Positions 6,809-13,472 of a stretch of DNA of 14,472 bases are shown one piece after another; position 1 is the first letter of the stretch; each line of letters opens with the position of its first letter. The notes below the pieces were generated by a model. The model was not told the origin of the DNA. It worked only from the letters and a program-made list of their open reading frames with translations, and made no database searches. The DNA is from Treponema sp. (lineage in GTDB: Bacteria; Spirochaetota; Spirochaetia; Treponematales; Breznakiellaceae), in assembly GCA_031278025.1 (NCBI GenBank), contig JAITLF010000002.1, forward strand, positions 1-14,472, read 5' to 3'. The position numbers and the translations under genes were made by a program.

Positions 6809-7473
6809 GCCCGTTTCCCGGCATGTTGGCCGGTCTCCTTTTTCGGCTGTTCCCCGGCCTGCCCCTTGAGCTTATATTCCGCCATAGCTTCCCGAACCGT
6901 CCTCAGCACCATACCCCGCCGATAAAAGACATCCAGATATTTGACGGCGATCTTTTTATCCTTCTCGTAGGAGGCGACGATGGGAATAAGGTTGGGCAGG
7001 TTGCTTATGACCACATTGGGGATGATGAAGATCTGGGAAGGTTTGGTATCATCGTAGGTGACGTAGACCGACCCCTGGGGAATTTCCCCCACGTCCCTAT
7101 TCATCTTTTCATGAAAGACCTTTTCCAGTTTTTCATGTTCGCTATTGTAAAGATCACCTTCGATTTCGTAGATCCAGTAGTTAACCAGCCCCGTGTCCCG
7201 CAGGGGAAAGAGACGCCTGCCGCTCCGGATGTTCATCAGGGCGATCTTCCCCTCTCTGGCCATCTTCAGAATCACCGACTTGTCCCAGCGGTTCTCAAGC
7301 CATTTGAACACCACCGTCAAAGTCACGGTAACGATGACAAAGGCGGCGATATAGTAAAACCGGTAATCCGGGTATCGCTTTGCCACAAAGAATATACCGG
7401 TAAAGAGAACAAGCACCAGCGCCGCAAAGATGACAAGGAGTTTGTTGAGTATACGGGCTATCCGGACCTGCAC
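6805..7473 (-). CDS. Two-helix membrane protein of unknown function in the PTS operon
   Basis: I do not recognise this 222-residue protein. Two hydrophobic segments (about residues 11-30 and 40-57) follow a short basic N-terminus. This predicts both ends in the cytoplasm, a short outside loop (31-39), and a soluble C-terminal domain of about 160 residues. That domain is mixed in character (IRSGRRLFPLRDTG, GSVYVTYDDTKPSQIFIIPN), and the tail is Lys- and Gln-rich. The start is a GTG five bases after the IIB stop, with only a weak ribosome-binding site, suggesting coupling to IIB. It overlaps the oxidoreductase by 4 nt. Some Man-family PTS operons carry small accessory genes such as manO/DUF956, but I see no resemblance. 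It could be a permease accessory, a sensor, or unrelated to transport. Confidence 0.75.
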   Translation of the reverse strand: MQVRIARILNKLLVIFAALVLVLFTGIFFVAKRYPDYRFYYIAAFVIVTVTLTVVFKWLENRWDKSVILKMAREGKIALMNIRSGRRLFPLRDTGLVNYWIYEIEGDLYNSEHEKLEKVFHEKMNRDVGEIPQGSVYVTYDDTKPSQIFIIPNVVISNLPNLIPIVASYEKDKKIAVKYLDVFYRRGMVLRTVREAMAEYKLKGQAGEQPKKETGQHAGKRA

Positions 7474-7478
7474 TAAAT

Positions 7479-7964
7479 TTAGAGTCCCGCCTTCTTCAGG
7501 GCCGCAAGGAAGTCTATGGTCTCCATGGAGGTCATGATCTGGGAAGTCAGTTTTCCCCCGTTCAACTCGGCAAGCTGCCGGTAGATAACGGCATCTTCCG
7601 CGGTGGCGGCGATGGATTTGGTCACCATGACATATTTTGTCTTCGCAATCGGCGCCGCGTTGCCCACATTGATGGTTTCTACCTTTACCCCCGACTTGAG
7701 AATGTCCAGCGCGTCCTGGGGAAACTTGGCAATGACAAAGATGGATTCATCGGGATGATCCTTCTCGTACCGCAGCGTTTCGGCCAGGGTATACACCAGC
7801 ACCTTGGAACCCCTGGCGGCAAGGGGCAGGGCCATCTTCTGGATGGGGTCAGCCGCTACTTTGTCGTTGCAGATAATAATAGCCTTGGCATTGATATACT
7901 TCTGCCAGCCCACCGCGACCTGGCCGTGAATTAGCCGGTTATCAATCCTCAAGTGTTTAATCAT
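7479..7964 (-). CDS. PTS mannose-family IIB component
   Basis: A 161-residue IIB protein of the mannose/sorbose/N-acetylgalactosamine PTS family. It takes phosphate from IIA and gives it to the incoming sugar. The N-terminal motif LRIDNRLIHGQVAVGW contains the phosphorylated His13, as expected for this family, which uses histidine rather than cysteine. Further family matches are AIIICNDKVAADPIQKMAL and INVGNAAPIAKTKYV. It is cytoplasmic, associated with IIC/IID. The ATG is preceded by AGAGGGAT at good spacing, inside the IIA coding end (8-nt overlap). Encoded as a separate polypeptide from IIA, unlike the fused IIAB of E. coli ManX. Confidence 0.95.
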   Translation of the reverse strand: MIKHLRIDNRLIHGQVAVGWQKYINAKAIIICNDKVAADPIQKMALPLAARGSKVLVYTLAETLRYEKDHPDESIFVIAKFPQDALDILKSGVKVETINVGNAAPIAKTKYVMVTKSIAATAEDAVIYRQLAELNGGKLTSQIMTSMETIDFLAALKKAGL

Positions 7965-8373
7965 GGATTAATCCCTCTTTCTTTGTTAATTCATTAACGT
8001 CGACCATACCTTCCTTCGCTTCCGCCATCACCTCTTTGGCAATGGACGCGATGTCCGCCCCCTCCTCCCTAATGGCGAGGAGGGAACAGAGCATCGGCAG
8101 GGACAGTCCGGTAAGCATCCTTGTTTTTTCGCCTAGTGAATACATAGCCCTGTTGCAGGGGGTACCGCCCAGCATGTCGGCGAGGATAAACACCCCGTCC
8201 CCCGAATCGACTTCCCTGATTTTCTCTTCCAGCTTCTGCTGATAGTCGTCAGGATTGTCCTCCGGATAAAGGGAGAGAGAGGTAAGCTGCTCCGAACCGG
8301 GGGACAACATGGATGCGGCGGACAGCACCCCCTGGGCCATATCGCCATGGCTTATAACAACGATGCCTACCAT
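7957..8373 (-). CDS. PTS mannose-family IIA component
   Basis: A 138-residue IIA protein that receives phosphate from HPr. The N-terminus MVGIVVISHGDMAQG carries the active-site His9. LADMLGGTPCNRAMYS matches the conserved GG-(S/T)-P-x-N motif of Man-type IIA. The ATG at 8373 is chosen because family members begin one or two residues before the first beta strand, and it lies 7 nt past the IID stop. An upstream ATG at 8403 would add ten residues (ARSGYCNLI) inside the IID gene and has no family support. The ribosome-binding site is weak, so coupling to IID is likely. The length agrees with other stand-alone Man-type IIA domains. Confidence 0.93.
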   Translation of the reverse strand: MVGIVVISHGDMAQGVLSAASMLSPGSEQLTSLSLYPEDNPDDYQQKLEEKIREVDSGDGVFILADMLGGTPCNRAMYSLGEKTRMLTGLSLPMLCSLLAIREEGADIASIAKEVMAEAKEGMVDVNELTKKEGLIHD

Positions 8374-8380
8374 AATAAGA

Positions 8381-9190
8381 TTACAGTATCCCGACCGCGC
8401 CAAGCACGAAGGTAATGACCGCCAGAATGGCGATCACTTTGACCGGGGTAATTTTCCTGCCTTTGAGGAGCCAGTAGCAAAAGGCCACCGTGGCAATGGG
8501 CAGAAGGTAAGGCAGAATACCGTCCAGCGTAGCCTGCAGGGCCACGGACTGGGCCACTCCCTCTATTTCTTTCGTATAGGCGTACTTTAGGGATATGCCG
8601 ACCATCCCCGGCACGAATCCTCCCACCACCGTGAGCCCCAGAATCTGGGCCGCCTCCCGCAACAGGTTAAAGTCGGTTTGGCCGCTTACATCCTCGATGA
8701 TCTTCACGGAACGTCTGTATCCCCACCAAAAGATCGGCCACCGGGCCCAGAAAATAAAGAGGCCGGGGATGAGCAGTACCGGAATGGAAAGGAGACTTCC
8801 CTCCGCGGCCAGAGCAGCGGACAGGATAAAGGCAAAGGGCTGCACCAGCACCGCCTGGATCGTATCGCCGATACTGGCCATAGGACCCATCAGGGCTACC
8901 TTGATACTGTCGGACATTTCTGTCTGGTAATCTTCCTCCAGGGCCGCCGAGGCGCCGAAGATGATCGCCGACGCGCCGGGGTGGCTGTTGTAGAACTGCA
9001 TGTGCCGTTCAAGGTTTTCGCATACCTCTTCTTCGGTGCTGTAAAGCTCCTTCATAACCGGCACCAGGGCATAGGCGAAACCGGAGGCCTGCATCCGTTC
9101 ATAATTCCAGCAAAATTGGAGAAACCAGTTATGCCGGGTAATCGCACTCTTGAGAGCTTTTTGGGAAAGTTTTTGATTGGTCTTGGCCAT
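8381..9190 (-). CDS. PTS mannose-family IID component
   Basis: A 269-residue membrane subunit that forms the sugar permease together with IIC. Family features in order are RHNWFLQFCWNYERMQASGFAYALVP, then the FYNSHPGASAIIFGASAALEE region. After these come SDSIKVALMGPMASIGDTIQAVL, the typical IID segment, and several hydrophobic stretches in the C-terminal half (LIPGLFIFWARWPIFWWGY, VIAILAVITFVLGAVG). The ATG has a strong AGGAGGAG site located in the end of the IIC gene, one base after its stop. IID is found only in the mannose PTS family, so it settles the family of the whole system. Confidence 0.95.
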   Translation of the reverse strand: MAKTNQKLSQKALKSAITRHNWFLQFCWNYERMQASGFAYALVPVMKELYSTEEEVCENLERHMQFYNSHPGASAIIFGASAALEEDYQTEMSDSIKVALMGPMASIGDTIQAVLVQPFAFILSAALAAEGSLLSIPVLLIPGLFIFWARWPIFWWGYRRSVKIIEDVSGQTDFNLLREAAQILGLTVVGGFVPGMVGISLKYAYTKEIEGVAQSVALQATLDGILPYLLPIATVAFCYWLLKGRKITPVKVIAILAVITFVLGAVGIL

Positions 9191-9191
9191 G

Positions 9192-9956
9192 TTATTCTCC
9201 TCCTTCGTCCGCCGCCGCGGTCTGGGCCAGTTTAGCCTGCCTATCCTTCATATAAAGTCCCGCCGCGGCAACGCCGATGATGGCAAGCCCTACCGTAGGC
9301 ACCCCCATGTAGGCAAAAAGCACATAGCCTACCAGCATATACGGCCAGTAGTTCTTGAGATCCATGTAGGAGAGGAGCAAGGCAAACCCCACCGCGGGAA
9401 GGGCGGAGCCGACGACTCCAAGGCCGTTTTTGAGCCAGGCAAGGCCTTCCACCGCATCGGCCACAAGCTGGTACCGGTCAATGAAGATCATACCGATAAA
9501 CACCGGGATGAAACGGCCCAGAAACCAGGGGATAGTCCCCGCCATATGCCAGCGCTCAAAGGATTTAAGACTTCTCCTGGCAAGGGCCCGGTCACCGCCG
9601 TGCTGGAATACGGTAGTGGCTCCCCGGCCGAGGATGTCAAAGAGGGCCATGAGTAACGCCAGGGCCGCGGCGACTACCAGTCCCTGGTTGATATCCCCTG
9701 ATTGTTTTGCCACAAAGACCCCAAAAATCGCCCCGATGTTATAATCCGGCATGGTAGCGCCCCCGTAGGTATAGAACCCCAGGGCCATAAGGGCGCACGT
9801 GGCGCCGACCTGCAGGCCGATATTAATATCCCCCACGATAATCCCGGCGAGGAAGCCCAGCATCAGAGGCGCCCAGAAATTGACGCCCAGCGCCACGAAG
9901 ACGAAGATGATCCCCGTCACCGCAGCCAGCAGAAACGCGAACAACACTGTGCTCAT
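9192..9956 (-). CDS. PTS mannose-family IIC component
   Basis: A 254-residue polytopic membrane protein, the sugar-binding subunit of the permease. The segment LAGIIVGDINIGLQVGATCALMALG, followed by GGATMPDYNIGAIFGV, matches the family motif around residues 38-83. The acidic residue common in ManY-type GGTLELMWLG is replaced (GATCALMALG), as seen in non-mannose members of the family, so the substrate may not be mannose/glucose. The N-terminus is a long hydrophobic segment and the C-terminus a short polar tail. ATG at 9956 is preceded by AAGGAGAT. It is the first gene of the operon, with a promoter at 10048-10076. Confidence 0.94.
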   Translation of the reverse strand: MSTVLFAFLLAAVTGIIFVFVALGVNFWAPLMLGFLAGIIVGDINIGLQVGATCALMALGFYTYGGATMPDYNIGAIFGVFVAKQSGDINQGLVVAAALALLMALFDILGRGATTVFQHGGDRALARRSLKSFERWHMAGTIPWFLGRFIPVFIGMIFIDRYQLVADAVEGLAWLKNGLGVVGSALPAVGFALLLSYMDLKNYWPYMLVGYVLFAYMGVPTVGLAIIGVAAAGLYMKDRQAKLAQTAAADEGGE

Positions 9957-9990
9957 ACTTATCTCCTTGTAATCAAAATAATTATATCCG

Positions 9991-10003
9991 GCGGAAACTC
10001 CGC
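9991..10003 (-). other. Small hairpin in the PTS operon leader
   Basis: GCGGA (9991-9995) and TCCGC (9999-10003) form a five-base-pair stem around a three-base loop. It lies in the untranslated leader between the promoter and the IIC ribosome-binding site. No T-run follows, so it is not a terminator. It is too short to assign a role. Confidence 0.35.
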
Positions 10004-10013
10004 ATCCCCCTAC

Positions 10014-10033
10014 TTACCCACAGCCTATCCACA
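10014..10033 (+). promoter_or_regulatory. Two tandem DnaA-box-like nonamers
   Basis: TTACCCACA (10014-10022) and CTATCCACA (10025-10033) each match the DnaA box TTATCCACA at eight of nine positions, in the same orientation, 11 bp apart. They lie in the leader downstream of the PTS promoter. Binding by DnaA is speculative, and chance occurrence of two boxes in this short gap cannot be excluded. Confidence 0.3.
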
Positions 10034-10041
10034 GGCCATGT

Positions 10042-10062
10042 TCTATAACAATATACTATAGA
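10042..10062. promoter_or_regulatory. Palindrome over the -10 region, possible operator
   Basis: TCTATA (10042-10047) and TATAGA (10057-10062) are perfect inverted repeats with a nine-base spacer. They surround the -10 hexamer of the IIC promoter (10048-10053). The position suits a repressor that blocks polymerase. No regulator gene is present in the window to pair with it. Confidence 0.45.
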
Positions 10063-10076
10063 TTGGGCTATGTCAA
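10048..10076 (-). promoter_or_regulatory. Sigma70-type promoter of the PTS operon
   Basis: On the - strand a perfect TTGACA (10071-10076) and TATTGT (10048-10053, four of six) are separated by exactly 17 bp. The -35 overlaps the last codons and stop of nagA. Transcription would begin near 10041 and leave a leader of about 85 nt before the IIC start at 9956. The PTS genes can therefore be transcribed independently of nagA. Confidence 0.7.
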
Positions 10077-11228
10077 ACATTTTTTTGACCCAATAAACAC
10101 TCTTTTTATGTTGATCCCGCCGTCAAAAAGGATCAGATCCGCATCCTTCCCCACGGCGATGCTGCCCTTCGTATTCTGAAGCCCCAGGACCCGGGCGGGT
10201 ACCAGGGAAGCCATTCGCACCGCTTGGGGAAGGGAAGCCCCCGCCAGATTCACCATATTTCGTACCGCCATATCAAGACTCAGACATGAACCGGCCAACC
10301 TGCCGTCCTCCAACCGTATGGTTCCGGCCCTGACGGTAATGGTATGACCCTCGAATTGATACTGTCCATCGGAAAGGCCGTTCAGTTCCACTGAATCACT
10401 GATCAGCGCAATACGGTCCGGCCCTTTGAGTTTCAGCATCATGTTGAGTATCGCCGGAGCCAGATGGACGCCGTCGGCAATAGCTTCGCAGATCACCCGG
10501 TCATCGGTCAGAACCGCCCCGAGAATCCCCGGCTCGTGCTGGTCAAGGCGCCGCATACCGTTGAAGGTATGGGTAGCCTGGGTAACCCCCGCGTTGATCC
10601 CCGCCATGGCCTCGTCATATCCCGCGTTGGAATGGGCCGCGGATATCACCACCCCCCGTTCCCTGAGGAAACGAATTACGGCCGCAGCTCCGGGCAATTC
10701 CGGTGAAAGGCAGACCACCTTTACAGCTCCCCCTCCCACCTCCAGGAGATCCTCCATCTCCTCCATCGACAGGGAACGCAGATACGCGGGATTATGCGCC
10801 CCTCGTTTCTCCATGGAAAAATAATTACCCTCCAGGTAGAGCCCCAGGCACCGGGCCATACCTTCCCCCGCGCGCCAGCGGGCGGCGGTACGGATGGCGG
10901 CAAGGTTATGATTCCAAGGCGCCGACGAGGTACCGGCTAGAAAACCCGTCACCCCATGGCTCAACTGCCCCTGGGCGATAGTTTCAAGGGAGGATTCTTT
11001 GTTGTCCATTATATTGGCCCCAAGCCGGCCGTGATTATGAAGATCGATGAACCCGGGAGAAAGGAAAAGTCCGCCAGCATCCAACTCTTCGGCCCCCGGC
11101 ACCCCGTCAAGGACGGCGCCAAAGGCGGCGATGCGGCCCTCTTCTACCAGCAGATCCCCCTCCACGATAGCATTCTCCGTAATTATCCGGGCGTTTTTGA
11201 TTATCAACCGGTCTGCGATGCGATCCAC
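10068..11228 (-). CDS. nagA: N-acetylglucosamine-6-phosphate deacetylase
   Basis: A 386-residue amidohydrolase-superfamily enzyme that removes acetate from GlcNAc-6-phosphate (or GalNAc-6-phosphate) in the cytoplasm, giving the amino-sugar phosphate. Family landmarks are PGFIDLHNHG (His64, His66), GLYLEGNYFS with metal ligand Glu133, GAHNP, HSNAGYDEAM with His199, THTFNGM with His220, DGVHL and the catalytic Asp278 in ISDSVELNG. The two histidine numbers coincide with E. coli NagA, as does the length (382 there). GTG at 11228 is chosen because it is preceded by AAAGGGGGT and gives the right length; an upstream ATG at 11291 would add 21 unsupported residues. The usual LEGPY proline is Asn here. 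It lies directly upstream of the PTS operon on the same strand, which points to an N-acetyl amino sugar as the PTS substrate. Confidence 0.93.
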   Translation of the reverse strand: MDRIADRLIIKNARIITENAIVEGDLLVEEGRIAAFGAVLDGVPGAEELDAGGLFLSPGFIDLHNHGRLGANIMDNKESSLETIAQGQLSHGVTGFLAGTSSAPWNHNLAAIRTAARWRAGEGMARCLGLYLEGNYFSMEKRGAHNPAYLRSLSMEEMEDLLEVGGGAVKVVCLSPELPGAAAVIRFLRERGVVISAAHSNAGYDEAMAGINAGVTQATHTFNGMRRLDQHEPGILGAVLTDDRVICEAIADGVHLAPAILNMMLKLKGPDRIALISDSVELNGLSDGQYQFEGHTITVRAGTIRLEDGRLAGSCLSLDMAVRNMVNLAGASLPQAVRMASLVPARVLGLQNTKGSIAVGKDADLILFDGGINIKRVFIGSKKCLT

Positions 11229-11312
11229 AGTACCCCCTTTAGCATACCGTACCCATCCTGCGTGGAATTGACAAGTACCAATTCGTTCCATTCCCGGACA
11301 TGGTTAGCAGTT

Positions 11313-11387
11313 GAGGCTGTTCCAAAACCGTGCCCCCGGCTATGCCGGGAATGCGAGCGCACAGTCAATTAGTTTTGGAACAGGCTC
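11313..11387. repeat. Palindromic intergenic repeat, MITE-like
   Basis: Sixteen-base arms GAGGCTGTTCCAAAAC (11313-11328) and GTTTTGGAACAGGCTC (11372-11387) are complementary at 15 of 16 positions. They enclose a second perfect hairpin, CCCGGC (11335-11340) with GCCGGG (11344-11349). There is no T-run on either side, so it is not a standard terminator, although it follows the PHP gene stop by 6 nt and could slow or stop transcription before nagA. The arms resemble TTTTGGAACA palindromes that I recall from treponeme intergenic regions; this is memory, not a search. Confidence 0.7.
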
Positions 11388-11393
11388 ATTTCA

Positions 11394-12134
11394 CTACCCG
11401 GACCGTTTCTGCAGGGCCCGCTTAAACGCTTGCATATCGGCTTCCGTGCCGGGGCCGCCGGGCTGTAATTCTTCCGCGCTGATGTCAAGCTCGAAAGGCC
11501 GGCGGGCTACGTGCTCCGGGTAATGCGCGTCGGAGGAAGTGATGAGGGGATAGCCCAAAGTGTCCACGGGGGGAAAGCCGCTCATTCCCGCCGGAATACG
11601 GGTGCACTCAAGCGCCGCCCAGGGGCCTTCCACTATTACCCCAAGCTGGCTGGTCATGGAGAAAGCGGGCCGGTCCACATGGGCGGGAATCACAATGCCG
11701 CCGTATTCGGCGGCCTTCGCCCCCACGGCGTCGACGGACAGGTCCAGAGGATTTATCAGATAGTACGCCACTTCCCCTTCGATGTTGTCTTCCGCGTCAA
11801 CGTACACCTGGTCGCCGGTTTTTTCCGGATCGTTGGGGAAGGGCGTCAGTATCGAATAGGCGTATTCGCTGAAGGCAAGGCTCGCTTCAAGGTTCGTGAA
11901 AAGGCAGAGGGCGTGAATTTCCTCGCTGGTAGTGGCCTCCATGCCGAAAATGGGGATGAGCCCGTAGCGGGGGCAGAGCCGGGCAAAGGCCGGGCAGTTG
12001 AGACTTGAGTTGTGGTCTGTAAGAGCCATCATTTTAAGTCCCCTGGCCGCACCGAGTTCCGCCAGATAACGGGGCGAAAGATCCAAAGAGCCGCAGGGCG
12101 ATAAACAGGAATGATTATGCAGATCCGCCAGCAA
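11394..12134 (-). CDS. PHP-domain metal-dependent phosphoesterase
   Basis: A 246-residue PHP-domain protein (PolIIIalpha/histidinol phosphatase type) with all expected metal-binding motifs: DLHNHSCLSPCG (His6, His8), LTDHN (Asp40, His41), GMEATTSEEIHALCLF (Glu66, His74), IPAHVDRP (His152) and ITSSDAHYPEH (Asp202, His204). Members hydrolyse phosphoesters; this subgroup is found beside [FeFe] hydrogenase genes, where its substrate is unknown. The start is a TTG preceded by AGAGGT; no ATG lies close before the HNH motif. The gene follows the DRTGG gene by 18 nt and is the last of its operon, ending just before a palindromic repeat. Confidence 0.9.
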   Translation of the reverse strand: MLADLHNHSCLSPCGSLDLSPRYLAELGAARGLKMMALTDHNSSLNCPAFARLCPRYGLIPIFGMEATTSEEIHALCLFTNLEASLAFSEYAYSILTPFPNDPEKTGDQVYVDAEDNIEGEVAYYLINPLDLSVDAVGAKAAEYGGIVIPAHVDRPAFSMTSQLGVIVEGPWAALECTRIPAGMSGFPPVDTLGYPLITSSDAHYPEHVARRPFELDISAEELQPGGPGTEADMQAFKRALQKRSG

Positions 12135-12152
12135 GGCCTACCTCTATCGCGC

Positions 12153-12488
12153 TCAGGGATTTTTTAATAAATCCCACAGTTTCCCCGAAACGGTGAACTG
12201 GTTTTCCTTAGTGCGCATAACGGCGATGCCCTCGTCTTTGGCGGCTTCCAGCATGTCGTCCGGCAGGGGCCGCGAGTTGCAGATAACAATTACCGCAATG
12301 TTTACCAGAGTGGCCACCGCCACGGTATTCTTGTGTGCTTGTATGGTGATAAGCGCGCCGCCGTCTTTGGCGTTGGCCATTACGTCCGAGAGCAGATCCG
12401 AAGTGTAGGCCCCGGTAAGTTCGCTATCGTTAAATTCGTCCTGACAGATTTCGGCGCCCAGGACGGCGGCGGCTTCCCTTACGGTCAT
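12153..12488 (-). CDS. DRTGG-domain protein, short hydrogenase-associated form
   Basis: A 111-residue protein consisting of one DRTGG-like domain (PF07085): MTVREAAAVLGAEI, then LTGAYTSDLLSDVMANAK, ALITIQAHKNTVAVATLVNIAVIVICNSRPLP, and AKDEGIAVMRTKENQFTVSGKLWDLL. The domain is thought to be regulatory and ligand-binding; in larger proteins it accompanies CBS domains or phosphotransacetylase. Stand-alone short forms occur in the PHP/CBS-ATPase gene cassette next to electron-bifurcating [FeFe] hydrogenases of Thermotoga, Clostridia and treponemes. Its ATG directly abuts the stop of the CBS-ATPase gene. The ligand is unknown. Confidence 0.85.
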   Translation of the reverse strand: MTVREAAAVLGAEICQDEFNDSELTGAYTSDLLSDVMANAKDGGALITIQAHKNTVAVATLVNIAVIVICNSRPLPDDMLEAAKDEGIAVMRTKENQFTVSGKLWDLLKNP

Positions 12489-13472
12489 TCAGGTTTCGTC
12501 CTTGGAAGAAGTAGCATACACCACCGAGCGCACCGTAGTACCAGATCCCGGGGCGGAGTTAATCGAAAATTCATCGGAGACCCGCTTGGTGTTGGCAAGG
12601 CCCATGCCCGCGCCGAAGCCCAGGGAACGGACGTATTCGTTGGCGGTTGACCAGCCCTCTTGCAGAGCCTGGTTCACATCGGCGATGCCCGGGCCGGTGT
12701 CGGCGGCGACTATCGTCACCTTGTCGGGCTGAATGGAGCAGCGGATGCCACCCCCCTGGGAATGAACCACCAGGTTGATTTCAAGCTCATAACTGGCAAT
12801 GGCGATCCGCCGGATGAGTTTGGGATCAAAGTTACGCTGCTTTAACGCTTTTTTAATTTCCGTGGAAGCGTGGCCCGCCAGCTCAAAATCGTAGCGGGGA
12901 ACGTTAAATTCCATTTCCGAATAGGGCAGTGAAGCGCCTCCCGATTCTTTTTGTATTTTTTCAAGCCGCAGCACTTCCCGGTTCATCTCTACCAGGAGGG
13001 TTTTGATCACGTCGGTAGAGGTAAGGATGCCCACCAGTTCCTGGCTCTTGTTGAGCACCGGAAAGCGGCCGTAATGGTATTTGTTAAGGTAGGAAATGGC
13101 GAAAGAAAGGGGCATATCATCCTGTAACACGATAACGTTCCTGGTCATGCGCTCTGCCACGGGCAGATCGATATAGCCCTTGTCAAGGGCGGTCACGATG
13201 TCGTCAATGGAAACGAGGCCTACAAGCTGCCGCCCTTCCACAATGGGAACGCCGGTAATGTGGTTCTCCCGCATTATCGCCTGAATGTGCCGCAGGGTAT
13301 GTGTCTTTTCCCCGGTAATCACCGCGGTCGCCATCACGTCTTTTATTTTTAACTGGTAAATTAGTTCCAGCACTACCGAGGGGGAATCCACAGTGCTGAT
13401 GGGAATATCTTCCAGTCTTTTGGCTTTAGCGTCCCGGTCCGTTTTGGGAGGTATCTGTGCGGGATCAGGCAT
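12489..13472 (-). CDS. Two-CBS-domain protein with C-terminal HATPase (anti-sigma/RsbW-like kinase)
   Basis: A 327-residue cytoplasmic protein. Two CBS domains (about residues 46-100 and 105-163) contain VMATAVITGEKTHTLRHIQAIMRENHITGVPIV and MTRNVIVLQDDM; such pairs bind adenosyl ligands. A GHKL ATPase domain of the RsbW/anti-sigma kind follows (about 195-320). Its N-box is ASYELEINLVVHS (Glu229, Asn233), then DTGPGI (Asp258) and GFGAGMGLANTKRVSDEF. It probably senses adenylate energy state and controls a partner through the kinase domain; the partner is unknown. ATG at 13472 is chosen because AAAGGAAA precedes it and it overlaps the HAD gene by only 8 nt. A start at 13532 would lie deep inside that gene. 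Confidence 0.9.
   Translation of the reverse strand: MPDPAQIPPKTDRDAKAKRLEDIPISTVDSPSVVLELIYQLKIKDVMATAVITGEKTHTLRHIQAIMRENHITGVPIVEGRQLVGLVSIDDIVTALDKGYIDLPVAERMTRNVIVLQDDMPLSFAISYLNKYHYGRFPVLNKSQELVGILTSTDVIKTLLVEMNREVLRLEKIQKESGGASLPYSEMEFNVPRYDFELAGHASTEIKKALKQRNFDPKLIRRIAIASYELEINLVVHSQGGGIRCSIQPDKVTIVAADTGPGIADVNQALQEGWSTANEYVRSLGFGAGMGLANTKRVSDEFSINSAPGSGTTVRSVVYATSSKDET

Noticed and set aside
8374..8403. Upstream ATG for the IIA gene
   Set aside because: The added ten residues lie inside the IID gene and do not belong to the IIA fold, which starts at MVGIVV.
9981..9986. Perfect TATAAT on the - strand close to the IIC start
   Set aside because: No usable -35 lies 16-18 bp upstream (GGGGAT region), and the better promoter at 10048-10076 has a perfect TTGACA.
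11229..11291. Longer nagA start at an upstream ATG
   Set aside because: The GTG at 11228 has a G-rich ribosome-binding site and gives the family length. The 21 extra residues match nothing in NagA.
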